DNA of 59,219 bases from JANMDR01 sp043760555 (lineage in GTDB: Bacteria; Pseudomonadota; Gammaproteobacteria; Burkholderiales; Usitatibacteraceae), in contig JAYUOW010000318.1 of NCBI GenBank assembly GCA_043760555.1, forward strand, positions 1 to 59,219. The letters run 5' to 3'. Each line of letters opens with the position of its first letter. Positions within the stretch are counted from its first letter, which is position 1. The notes beneath the pieces were generated by a model. That model ran no database searches. It was given only the letters and a program-made list of their open reading frames with translations, and had not been told where the DNA came from. The translations under genes were made by a program, and so were the position numbers. Shown piece after piece: positions 24,847 through 31,944 of this stretch.

Positions 24847-25563
24847 ATGAATGAGACAAAAAAACCTCGGATTTCAAAAGCGCAGAGTAAGCCCGATGTG
24901 GATGGTGCCGCCGATGCCATAGATGCCGACGCTGCTAACGGTGCCAACGCGAGGCGCGATGCTGAAAACTTAGCCCTTTGGTCATTGGTGCAGGCGATGG
25001 CAAGGCGGGAAGAACAGGCGCTCTCACAATTTTATGATGCCACCATGCGGCGGGTGTTTACTATGGCGCAGCGCATCGTGCAACGGCCTGAATTAGCGGA
25101 AGAAGTGGTGTCGGACACCTACATGCAGGTGTGGCGCGAGGCCACGCGCTATGATGCGTCGCGCGGTCGCGTGATGGGCTGGTTGCTCATCATCGCTCGT
25201 AGCCGTGCGCTAGATTGTTTACGCCGACAAGACGAAGCCGTATCGCATCCAGAACCTCACTTGCTACAGGATAGCGAAGTGGATGAACATGGCGAGTTGC
25301 AGCAGTCGAGCGATGCCGCTAGCTTTGCTTCACCGCCGGATTTACTCGCCACCACTGAGCGCAACACCGCCCTCCACCAAGCCCTGCTCACCCTTGCACC
25401 GATCGAGCGGCAATTGCTTGCCTTGGCATTTTTTCGCGGCTTGAGCCACGCCGAAATTGCCGAACATGCAGGCTTAGCTTTAGGCACCGTAAAAACCCAC
25501 ATTCGCCGCGCATTGGCTTCTCTACGCGCAGTCCTTGGCGATAATGCCGCAGAATTTATTTAA
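24847..25563 (+). CDS. ECF sigma factor, RpoE/SigK-like
   Basis: 238 residues from ATG 24847; an in-frame start at 24754 is possible, but the extra 31 residues look non-coding and span a promoter-like sequence. Residues ~46-110 are sigma region 2 (ALSQFYDATMRRVFTMAQRIV, AEEVVSDTYMQVWREATRYD, GWLLIIARSRALDCLRR). Residues ~170-225 are region 4 with its helix-turn-helix (LAPIERQLLALAFFRGLSHAEIAEHAGLALGTVKTHIRRAL). The first ~45 residues are a charged, low-complexity extension. ECF sigma factors redirect RNA polymerase to stress genes and are held by a co-encoded anti-sigma factor, here the cupin protein that follows 10 bases later. Confidence 0.85.
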   Translation: MNETKKPRISKAQSKPDVDGAADAIDADAANGANARRDAENLALWSLVQAMARREEQALSQFYDATMRRVFTMAQRIVQRPELAEEVVSDTYMQVWREATRYDASRGRVMGWLLIIARSRALDCLRRQDEAVSHPEPHLLQDSEVDEHGELQQSSDAASFASPPDLLATTERNTALHQALLTLAPIERQLLALAFFRGLSHAEIAEHAGLALGTVKTHIRRALASLRAVLGDNAAEFI

Positions 25564-25573
25564 CGAGACCACC

Positions 25574-26125
25574 ATGCGTGCTAATTTGAAATCACCTAAA
25601 GCCACAACGACCAATACGGCCGAAGTATTAGACCGAACGACTACCAGCGCCATCGCGCAAAACTTAACCTTGATCGCAGTAACCCCCGCCCGCAGCGCCC
25701 GCGTAAAAGATGCGCTACTAGCCCGCGTTTTTGCCGAAAAAATAACGCCTGCTGCTTCCACAACACCGGTTCTTGAAACCACAAAAAATATCAACACCCG
25801 CCATGCCTTTAGCGACGACATCACCGCAAAATGGCGGCCAATTAACCCGTTAGTCTCCATGCAAGTGCTGCACGACGACGGCGAAACACTATCGTGGTAC
25901 GCCCGCTTTCAACCCGGCGGCCGCCTGCCCGCGCACGACCACACAGGCGACGAAGAAAGCTTAGTTATTAGCGGCTCGTGTTACCTAAACGACAAGCTAA
26001 TGCAAGTAGGCGACTATCAACTTTGCCGCGCCGGATCGCGTCACGATAATGTGTTTAGTGAACACGGTTGCTTGCTGTTTATTCGCACGCCGAAGGCGAT
26101 GCTGCGGAGCCATGCGCAGGTTTAG
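25574..26125 (+). CDS. ChrR-like cupin protein, putative anti-sigma partner
   Basis: 183 residues from ATG 25574, directly behind the ECF sigma gene. Residues ~85-180 form a cupin: WYARFQPGGRLPAHDHTGDEESLVISGSCYLNDKLMQVGDYQLCRAGSRHDN with the metal-binding HDH, E and H residues in order, followed by GCLLFIRTP. This matches the C-terminal cupin of ChrR-type anti-sigma factors, which in the singlet-oxygen response hold RpoE. The N-terminal ~80 residues lack the His/Cys zinc motif of classic ChrR and contain a helical segment (SARVKDALLARVFAEK) that may bind sigma. The pairing is inferred from adjacency. It converges with vapC; their stop codons overlap. Confidence 0.75.
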   Translation: MRANLKSPKATTTNTAEVLDRTTTSAIAQNLTLIAVTPARSARVKDALLARVFAEKITPAASTTPVLETTKNINTRHAFSDDITAKWRPINPLVSMQVLHDDGETLSWYARFQPGGRLPAHDHTGDEESLVISGSCYLNDKLMQVGDYQLCRAGSRHDNVFSEHGCLLFIRTPKAMLRSHAQV

Positions 26126-26517
26126 TCGTCTGAATCGGGCCTAAATATCTCTATTACCAAGGCCTCAATACCCGCAAAATGTTTGCCGTTACCGGTAATC
26201 AGAGTGCGTTGATGCTCGAGCGCGGTTGCGGCTATCAGCGCATCGCCCAACTGCATGCCGTGACTCAGCACGCGCGTTTCCATTAGCAGCGTTGCGCGGA
26301 CTGTAATCTCATCCGTGATCGGCAGAATAATGGCTTGTTTACGCGTCAATAACCCCTTAACCGCTAAAAGCTCGTGCTTATCACGAACACCCTGCAATAT
26401 CTCAAAGTACGTTGTTGCCGATAGCGCCAGTTGCCCCATTGCGGCGATACGGCGGGCTGCCGCATGGTGCCCCCGAAAATACCAAATTAGCACATCGGTA
26501 TCTACCAGCTCGTTCAA
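26122..26517 (-). CDS. vapC: PIN-domain ribonuclease toxin (VapC family)
   Basis: 131 residues. PIN-domain signature residues are in order: DTDVLIWYF near the N-terminus, an acidic YFEILQG segment at ~40, and GDALIAATALEHQRTLITGNGKHF toward the end with the third and fourth acidic or polar positions. VapC toxins cleave tRNA or rRNA and are neutralised by a cognate VapB. The start overlaps the antitoxin stop by 4 bases, typical of an antitoxin-toxin pair. Confidence 0.9.
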   Translation of the reverse strand: MNELVDTDVLIWYFRGHHAAARRIAAMGQLALSATTYFEILQGVRDKHELLAVKGLLTRKQAIILPITDEITVRATLLMETRVLSHGMQLGDALIAATALEHQRTLITGNGKHFAGIEALVIEIFRPDSDD

Positions 26518-26780
26518 TGTGTATCCCGTGATCCGTCGGCAGTAAACCGCGATGCTCTTAGTTCACGCACAAACCCATCAACATCCTTCAAGTCTTTTCG
26601 ATCGCGCCAAATGCCAAACGCTGGATCGTTGGTAAGCGTTGCATAGCTACCTTCAACTTGTTCGGGAACAAACAAAGCCTTGGTCGTTAAGGCCTCAATA
26701 AAAACTTCAACCTCTGCCAGCTGCTGCTCAGATAGCCCACGAATTTTTGAAAGTAGTGCTTGTTCTACTATTGCATTCAT
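26514..26780 (-). CDS. vapB: VapB-type antitoxin
   Basis: About 88 residues; AGGAAAT favours ATG 26780 (ATG 26783 is the alternative). The N-terminal half is helical (VEQALLSKIRGLSEQQLAEVEVFIEAL), a pattern common in DUF2281-like and other small antitoxins that open with a helix pair. The C-terminal half contains the toxin-binding-like segment DPAFGIWRDRKDLKDVDGFVRELR. Gene order and 4-base overlap with vapC support an antitoxin that represses its own operon. No ribbon-helix-helix or AbrB motif can be asserted from sequence alone. Confidence 0.8.
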   Translation of the reverse strand: MNAIVEQALLSKIRGLSEQQLAEVEVFIEALTTKALFVPEQVEGSYATLTNDPAFGIWRDRKDLKDVDGFVRELRASRFTADGSRDTH

Positions 26781-26894
26781 CATATTTCCTTTCGCAGCTA
26801 AGTACATATCAGCACAAAAACTAAAATCACCAATTGCGCCAGTCGATTGCGCCTGATTTCATGAAATAATCATCATCCGATATTCTACCGCCCA

Positions 26895-27917
26895 ATGAAA
26901 GAAATCTCCATGTCCAAAACCATCGAAGTTACCCGCGCCGTCTACGAGCAACGCGGGCCTATTCCACAGGAATCAATTACTGCCGTTAAGCAAACATTAC
27001 CGGCGTTAACGCCTAGCCAAGTGCTCATTGAGGTGCTCGCGTCCCCCATCAATCCATCTGACGTACTTACCCTTACCGGCATGTACGGCATGTTGCCGCC
27101 GCTGCCAGCTGTGGGCGGCAATGAAGGAGTAGGCAAGGTTGCAGCCATTGGCGACGATGTTATGAGCTTAACCGTAGGCCAAATGGTGATGCTCCCAGTG
27201 GGCTCAGGCACATGGGCCACACATATTGTGGCCGAAGCACGCAAAGTGATGGCCGCCCCTAAAAACGCCGATGCAGAACAGCTAAGCATGCTGACGGTAA
27301 ACCCACCTACCGCATCGCTAATGCTTTCTGAATTTGTTGATCTACAACCCGGTCACTGGGTGATCCAAAACGCGGCCAATTCTGGCGTAGGCGCGTACTT
27401 GGTGCAGTTAGCAAAATTACGTGGCTTGAAAACCGTAAACATCGTGCGCCGCGATAACGCCGCTGATGCCGTCAAAGCATTAGGTGCAGACGTGGTGCTA
27501 ACCGACGGCAAAGGTCTAGGCAAGCGAGTTGCGGAAGCCACCGGAGGCGCAAAAATTATGTTGGGTATTGATGCAGTAGGCGGTGCAGCCACCGACCGGT
27601 TAGCCTCATGCTTGGGCGAAGGCGGCACCTTGGTTAACTACGGCATGATGAGCGGCGAGCCATGCCAAGTGTCTCCCGCCAACTTTGTGTTCCGCAACAT
27701 CACGCTAAAAGGTTTTTGGTTAGCGTTTTGGTTCCGCAACGCGACGCCACAGCAACAAGCTGCCACCTTTGGCGGCATCGCTAAACTAATTGCTGAAGGC
27801 AAATTGCACACGGCAATCCATGCGCGCTATGGCTTGAGTCAAATTAAAGAGGCGGTGGCAGCGGCAGCGGCGGGGGAGCGTAGTGGTAAGATTTTGGTGG
27901 TGCCCAGCTTAGGCTAA
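26895..27917 (+). CDS. MECR-like enoyl-thioester / quinone reductase (MDR superfamily)
   Basis: 340 residues; ATG 26910 (MSKTIEV) is an alternative start. It is a zinc-free medium-chain dehydrogenase/reductase: ASPINPSDVLTLTGMYG at ~50-66, VGGNEGVGKVAAIGDDV, then the Rossmann segment WVIQNAANSGVGAYLVQLAKLRGLKTVNIVRR. The N-terminal INPSD and NPPTASLML motifs match the 2-enoyl thioester reductase branch (Etr1/MECR-type). Such enzymes reduce the C=C of enoyl thioesters or quinone-like substrates with NADPH. Apparently monocistronic, ending at a hairpin (27957-27986). Confidence 0.85.
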   Translation: MKEISMSKTIEVTRAVYEQRGPIPQESITAVKQTLPALTPSQVLIEVLASPINPSDVLTLTGMYGMLPPLPAVGGNEGVGKVAAIGDDVMSLTVGQMVMLPVGSGTWATHIVAEARKVMAAPKNADAEQLSMLTVNPPTASLMLSEFVDLQPGHWVIQNAANSGVGAYLVQLAKLRGLKTVNIVRRDNAADAVKALGADVVLTDGKGLGKRVAEATGGAKIMLGIDAVGGAATDRLASCLGEGGTLVNYGMMSGEPCQVSPANFVFRNITLKGFWLAFWFRNATPQQQAATFGGIAKLIAEGKLHTAIHARYGLSQIKEAVAAAAAGERSGKILVVPSLG

Positions 27918-27956
27918 TGAGTTGGGATAATGCGTTGGGCTGATGATTTAAATTAG

Positions 27957-27986
27957 TGCATTGGGCAAATGAATTCGCCCAATGCA
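27957..27986 (+). terminator. Hairpin downstream of the MDR reductase gene
   Basis: Perfect 10-bp stem TGCATTGGGC / GCCCAATGCA with a 10-nt loop, then TTTAACTTT. A probable, if T-poor, rho-independent terminator. Confidence 0.5.
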
Positions 27987-28040
27987 TTTAACTTTAGGCG
28001 AACTGAATTATTTTACAACCGCGTACTGCATGCCGTTGGC

Positions 28041-28077
28041 TTAGGGATGCAGAAACTGCCAATATCCGCACCCCTTA
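28041..28077. repeat. Palindromic repeat family B, short form
   Basis: TTAGGGATGCAGA - AACTGCCAATA - TCCGCACCCCTTA: the same terminal sequences as the MITE-like element at 22657-22825 but without its interior. It lies just downstream of the toxin-antitoxin pair. Confidence 0.65.
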
Positions 28078-28099
28078 GCGCACGCGCTAACCGTACAGT

Positions 28100-28420
28100 C
28101 TACGTTAACGACTCCAGCATGACTTTTGGATGGCGCTTGGCAATACGGATCAACGTTTGCGCCGCCCCCGATGGATTGCGACGCCCTTGCTCCCACTCCT
28201 GAAGAGTGCGCTTCGAAATACTCAATGCCTCTGCAAATTCAGCCTGAGATAAGCCAACCGACAATCTCGCTTGCACCACATCATTGGACTCGACAACCGT
28301 CGTCCGCGCAGCCTTCCCCGCGTTCATTTCACGCACTGCTTGAAGCAAACGCTGACCAAGCGCTTCGCCCGCACTTACCTTCGCTACCCTCGCCCCAACA
28401 ACTTTTTCTGCTCTAGCCAC
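28100..28420 (-). CDS. HigA-type XRE-family antitoxin
   Basis: About 106 residues. GTG at 28420 is preceded by GAGGAGTTGGAAC, a good ribosome binding site, and overlaps the toxin stop by 8 bases. The N-terminal third is a linker-like stretch. The C-terminal part is a clear helix-turn-helix (VQARLSVGLSQAEFAEALSISKRTLQEWEQGRRNPSGAAQTLIRIA) of the XRE/HigA type. It presumably binds and neutralises the RelE-like toxin and represses the operon. The toxin-first gene order is the one usual for higBA. Part of a likely integron cassette (see the attC-like site at 28771-28872). Confidence 0.85.
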   Translation of the reverse strand: MARAEKVVGARVAKVSAGEALGQRLLQAVREMNAGKAARTTVVESNDVVQARLSVGLSQAEFAEALSISKRTLQEWEQGRRNPSGAAQTLIRIAKRHPKVMLESLT

Positions 28421-28727
28421 GTTCCAACTCCTCACGAATCTTCTTTAGTATTGCGCCCGGAATGGTAGCCCGAACAGACTTGGGGTAAGCAACCAACATC
28501 CAAAGCTCCCCTTCTTTTAAGCGAGTGAAATAAATTACGCGGACGCCTCCGCATTTTCCTGAACCAGACCGCGACCAGCGCGCTTTACGACAGCCACCAC
28601 TTGCCCGAATGACATCTCCAGCTAATGGATTCTCCGCAATCCAGCTAAAAAACGCCAACCGTTCGTCTTCCGTCCAAATTTCCGCTATGTCGCTCAGAAA
28701 AGTTGGGGTTTCGTAAATTGTTAGCAT
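28413..28727 (-). CDS. RelE/HigB-type toxin
   Basis: 104 residues, start ATG 28727. The sequence fits HigB-like RelE/ParE toxins: FLSDIAEIWTEDERLAFFSWIAENPLAGDVIRASGGCRKARWSRSGSGKCGGVRVIYF, then ELWMLVAYPKSVRATI and a C-terminal ILKKIREELE helix. These are ribosome-dependent mRNA endonucleases (family knowledge), with basic residues around RKARWSRSG likely contacting RNA. It is translated just before its antitoxin. Confidence 0.9.
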   Translation of the reverse strand: MLTIYETPTFLSDIAEIWTEDERLAFFSWIAENPLAGDVIRASGGCRKARWSRSGSGKCGGVRVIYFTRLKEGELWMLVAYPKSVRATIPGAILKKIREELERG

Positions 28728-28770
28728 TGCGAATTATACGTCATTGCCGTATTCAACGAGAGCGGAAGAA

Positions 28771-28872
28771 AACTAACGTTGACGGTGAGATGCAGATAAC
28801 GGCGCTCCGGAGGTAACAAGTATTCTCAACGCCGCGTCACCGTTATGCGCCCGCCAAACTAAAAAGTTAGGC
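28771..28872 (-). repeat. attC-like recombination site of an integron cassette (102 bp)
   Basis: Read on the minus strand it opens with GCCTAAC (matches RYYYAAC) containing the TAA stop of the 174-residue cassette gene. It ends AACGTTAGTT, close to the GTTRRRY core (one mismatch). Internal arms CGGTGACGCGGCG and CGCCG...TCACCG can pair, giving the folded bottom-strand structure expected of attC. The spacing and gene-stop overlap are typical. Less canonical than the 60-bp site at 29400-29459. Confidence 0.6.
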
Positions 28873-29391
28873 ATCATGCGTCCCAACGCTCCGAATGACT
28901 TCTGAGATTTGCCTAATTACTTCAGCACAACCTCTCAGAAAAGCGTCATCGACTTGAATCAGGGTCTCGATCTCAGAAACGTCCCCTTCAAGAAAGAAGT
29001 TTTCACTGGGAAGCTTGACGCGAAAAGACAGGTCATCCACGTTTTTTAAAAGTTTGCCATAACTTGATCCACGACCGTGCTTAAGCACATTCACAGCCCG
29101 TTGCATATCTATAAACCGCTTCTTCAACTCCGTTTCGCCTTGAGCATCCAGAAGTGTTTCAGCGCTCCGGAATCCATTGGTGCTCGCAAGCGTGTTTTGG
29201 AGCTCTGCATCAAACATAGAAAACATCCCAACAGCAGAAATCGCCTTTTGCAATTGGACTGCACGAGCGGCAACCACTAAGCGAGTTGACGCGCTTGAGC
29301 TGAATTCGTCGTCCAGACGTCTCTGAGCCTCATGTAACGCATCCAGCGTGAACGCTGTGCAGCCCTCAATAAGGTTGTCGAACGAATGCAT
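28867..29391 (-). CDS. Cassette-encoded hypothetical protein
   Basis: 174 residues, ATG 29391 only nine bases after the GTTAAGT core of the attC site upstream, as usual for integron cassette genes. The product is helical and soluble: LIEGCTAFTLDALHEAQRRLDDEF, TLASTNGFRSAETLLD, VNVLKHGRGSSYGKLLK, FLRGCAEVIRQISEVIRS. No domain recognised with confidence. The stop TAA lies inside the RYYYAAC box of the next attC. Probably part of a gene cassette array; function unknown. Confidence 0.7.
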   Translation of the reverse strand: MHSFDNLIEGCTAFTLDALHEAQRRLDDEFSSSASTRLVVAARAVQLQKAISAVGMFSMFDAELQNTLASTNGFRSAETLLDAQGETELKKRFIDMQRAVNVLKHGRGSSYGKLLKNVDDLSFRVKLPSENFFLEGDVSEIETLIQVDDAFLRGCAEVIRQISEVIRSVGTHDA

Positions 29392-29399
29392 TTAATCGC

Positions 29400-29459
29400 A
29401 CTTAACGACTGAATTTAGCCGCGCTGGGAAGCGGCGGCGGCATGAATGAATCATTGGGT
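29400..29459 (-). repeat. attC site of an integron cassette (60 bp, aadA-like)
   Basis: On the minus strand it begins ACCCAAT (RYYYAAC-like), continues ATTCATTCATGCCGCCGCC, has an inner inverted pair CGCTTC / GCGCGGC, and ends GTCGTTAAGT with the core GTTAAGT (matches GTTRRRY). The layout and length match the well-known 60-bp attC of aadA cassettes from memory, with most of the conserved positions kept. The stop TGA of the next upstream gene lies inside its left box. Confidence 0.75.
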
Positions 29460-29939
29460 ACCGCCAATGACCGTAGCAATCTGATCGGGGTTTGCCGATT
29501 GATTCTTGAACAGGTACGCGGACAGTCTTTCAACAGTATCCCAGTGCTTCTCAAGCAGTTCCCGCGCTCGAGACTGGTACAGATCGTACTTCTTGCTCAA
29601 GCCTGCAGTCTGCAATTGCTGCTCCACGAGAGTATGGTCTGGCTGAGCGCAATCAGGATTTGGCCTAAGAGCGAGGTGTCGTTGAGCAGCGATTTGCTCG
29701 CCGACAAATCCTGCGCAAAGCACAATTGCTAAATCCTTTGTTACCTCTTTGTCCCTTACAGTAGAAATGTCTTGTGGCTTACCGCCAGCGGAACATTTTG
29801 ACTTGCTGAGTGACACGTAGATCTCTCCAGCGCCGTAGCTGGATAGATTTATGTTTCCGACGACCGCGTGGTATTTGGAAGGGTTTGCCAGAACGGCGTG
29901 TGCTGCCTCGTGATACGCCGCTTCTCTTTTGATCATCAT
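29451..29939 (-). CDS. Cassette-encoded zinc-peptidase-like protein (HEAAH motif)
   Basis: About 162 residues from ATG 29939 (CAGGGAGTTTC upstream), with an ATG one codon later as alternative; a longer frame to 29999 lacks a ribosome binding site. Near the N-terminus is REAAYHEAAHAVLANPS, the HExxH zinc-ligand motif in the M41 (FtsH-protease) style, followed by VLCAGFVGEQIAAQRHLALRPNPDCAQPDH, where an acidic third ligand would be expected. This is the layout of small stand-alone M41-like proteins. No AAA or membrane domain is present. Role unknown. Its stop is inside the attC site at 29400-29459. Confidence 0.7.
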   Translation of the reverse strand: MMIKREAAYHEAAHAVLANPSKYHAVVGNINLSSYGAGEIYVSLSKSKCSAGGKPQDISTVRDKEVTKDLAIVLCAGFVGEQIAAQRHLALRPNPDCAQPDHTLVEQQLQTAGLSKKYDLYQSRARELLEKHWDTVERLSAYLFKNQSANPDQIATVIGGTQ

Positions 29940-30542
29940 GAAACTCCCTGTGATACCTACGTTTTGTCTCGCACAACAAAACTGTATCTGTAATCCCAAA
30001 AGAACGCAACATTGACAAATTTATTCTTAATAATAATATTGATCGTAAGTAATTCACACGTCACGCCATTTATAAGTAGAGCGTTACACCCAAACAAAAT
30101 CTTCTGCGCCCTTTATGTCTTATGCGCCGTGAAATCCGTCACTAGCATTACTCACTTTCTACTAAAAACGTGTTTGCGCCTCGGGTACTGTTTTTTTATG
30201 CCATTTCACGGCTTTAGGCTTCTGCACTGAATTGGCGCTGCGCGTGGCGAAAATTAGATCTACTTACAGCATCGCGCCTTTGCGCGACAGCTTTCAGCGT
30301 CTACGCATCTCCAGACTTTGTCCGCGCTGATGTTTTTGTACCGTGACGTGTTCAAAAAATAATTTGCTAAAGTTGCACAAGATTGGAAGAACGAGAACGG
30401 TAGCGCGTATTCAATTGGCGGTGAGTGCTGTTAAACGATGGTGTGCCTTGAGGGGGGGGGAATGGCTTGTCGCGCATTTTTGCCATTTTACTCTACGGCA
30501 CTTGGTTACGCATCACAAAACCGCAGCAAAAAACGCTTATAA
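29940..30542. other. Non-coding region upstream of the cassette array
   Basis: About 600 bases without a convincing gene. On the minus strand TTGTCA ... ATTACA around 30016-29985 could be the promoter of the M41-like cassette gene. A long inverted repeat GCCGTGAAAT (30126-30135) / ATTTCACGGC (30203-30212) encloses 67 bases. A run of nine G (30452-30460) stands alone. No integrase gene or clear attI site is seen. Confidence 0.4.
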
Positions 30543-30568
30543 CGCCCTAAAATAGGGCATCTTCAGCC
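30543..30568. repeat. Palindromic repeat family A, copy 5 (one arm decayed)
   Basis: CGCCC - TAAAATA - GGGCATCTTCAGCC; the left arm has lost its GAAGA part. Immediately downstream of the astB stop codon, where its hairpin may act as part of a terminator. Confidence 0.65.
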
Positions 30569-30575
30569 TATTTTC

Positions 30576-31931
30576 CTAGTCAATTTGAAACGGATAAACC
30601 GAGCCCAATCGCAAAATTTGCGTTAAGGTATCAAGCGCCGCACGGGATTCGTTTAGCAAGTTTGGGTCACGCAAATCCGCTTCGCTCATGCGGTCGCGAT
30701 AATGCTGGCTTACCCAATCGCTCAGCGCGATGTAGAGCGCTGGCGTAAACACAACGCCTGGATTTACTGCTGCGGCCTCAATCGCGTTCAGCTCTACCCG
30801 CAGCCGCAAACACGCAGGGCCGCCGCCATTGCGCATACTTTCACGCAAGTCCATGACCAGCACTTTTTTAACCGGTGTGGCTGCGGCTTCGGTGAGCGTT
30901 TGCAAATAATGCCAAACTCGCGCGTTGTTTTTACACTCACTGGGCACGAGCAACATCATGCTGCCGTCGGCCTGTGTGAGCAATTGGCTATTAAACAAAT
31001 ACGAGCCCACAGCATCAGCCACGCTAACTTCTGCACTTGGCACCACAACGGCTACAAAATTAGCGCCTTGTTTTTGCTGTAATTGCGCGATCACATCGGC
31101 TTGATTTAAAAACGCTTCTTCATGGCAAAACAGCACATTGCCGTTGCCTACTGCAATGACATCGTTGTGGAATACGCCCGCATCAATAACATCGGGGTTT
31201 TGCTGCGCGTACACCACGTGCGCATCGCTAAGCCCGTGCAGGCGCGCGACAGCGTGCGAGGCTTCTAAGGTTTGTCGCGCAGGGAAACGCTTTGGTGCGG
31301 GTTTAGTGGCATCAAAACCATATGCGCCAAACACAAATAACTCCACGCCGTGCTGACCATATTGTTCGCAAAAGCGCGTGTGATTGGCAGCCCCTTCGTC
31401 ACCAAAGGCAGGGCAATTGGCTAGGGCGTCATGATGCGAAAAATGCTGCACATCAGGAAACATCGCGCGCAACAGGCGACTAGTTTGCGGATGCTCCATG
31501 GCACGATGGAATTTGTTGTTTAAGTTCGCTGCCGTAAAATGCACGCGACCATCTGCAGTGTTTGCTGATGGGCTTACCGTGGCCGCGTTCGCCGTCCACA
31601 TCGACGATGCGCTGCATACGCCGTTAAAAATAGCGGGGGCATTTTTTGCAGCCGATGCTATTACCTGTGCATCGCTGCCGCTAAAGCCTAATGCCCGTAA
31701 AGCCCCTATATTCGGGCGTTCATGAGGTGCGAACACCCCTTGGCTAAAGCCTTGATCGTGCAAGGCTTTCATTTTATCTAAGCCCTGCAATGCCGCTAAT
31801 TTTGGGTTGGCAACGGCACCTTGATTATTGCTTGACGCAATATTGCCGAAGGATAAACCGCTGTAGTTATGCGTGGGGCCGACAAGGCCATCGAAGTTAA
31901 ATTCGGCCGTGCGAAAATTGGCAGCAGACAT
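30576..31931 (-). CDS. astB: N-succinylarginine dihydrolase
   Basis: 451 residues, usual length for the family. The N-terminus EFNFDGLVGPTHNYSGLSFGNIASSNN is the classic AstB signature, and the arginine-deiminase-like fold residues (LREKMRNGGGPACLRLR-type segment, here MDLRESMRNGGGPACLRLRV near ~365) are present. Catalyses N-succinylarginine to N-succinylornithine, CO2 and 2 NH3, the second step of the arginine succinyltransferase pathway. Last gene of the aruCFGDB-like operon; 13 bases after astD. The segment RPNIGALRALG near ~66 is encoded by a palindrome-like stretch (31690-31725). Confidence 0.95.
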   Translation of the reverse strand: MSAANFRTAEFNFDGLVGPTHNYSGLSFGNIASSNNQGAVANPKLAALQGLDKMKALHDQGFSQGVFAPHERPNIGALRALGFSGSDAQVIASAAKNAPAIFNGVCSASSMWTANAATVSPSANTADGRVHFTAANLNNKFHRAMEHPQTSRLLRAMFPDVQHFSHHDALANCPAFGDEGAANHTRFCEQYGQHGVELFVFGAYGFDATKPAPKRFPARQTLEASHAVARLHGLSDAHVVYAQQNPDVIDAGVFHNDVIAVGNGNVLFCHEEAFLNQADVIAQLQQKQGANFVAVVVPSAEVSVADAVGSYLFNSQLLTQADGSMMLLVPSECKNNARVWHYLQTLTEAAATPVKKVLVMDLRESMRNGGGPACLRLRVELNAIEAAAVNPGVVFTPALYIALSDWVSQHYRDRMSEADLRDPNLLNESRAALDTLTQILRLGSVYPFQID

Positions 31932-31944
31932 TTTATGTTCCTCC

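Noticed and set aside
28020..28103. A third attC site after the HigA-like gene
   Set aside because: No RYYYAAC/GTTRRRY pair with the right spacing; only a small hairpin and a family B repeat are seen.
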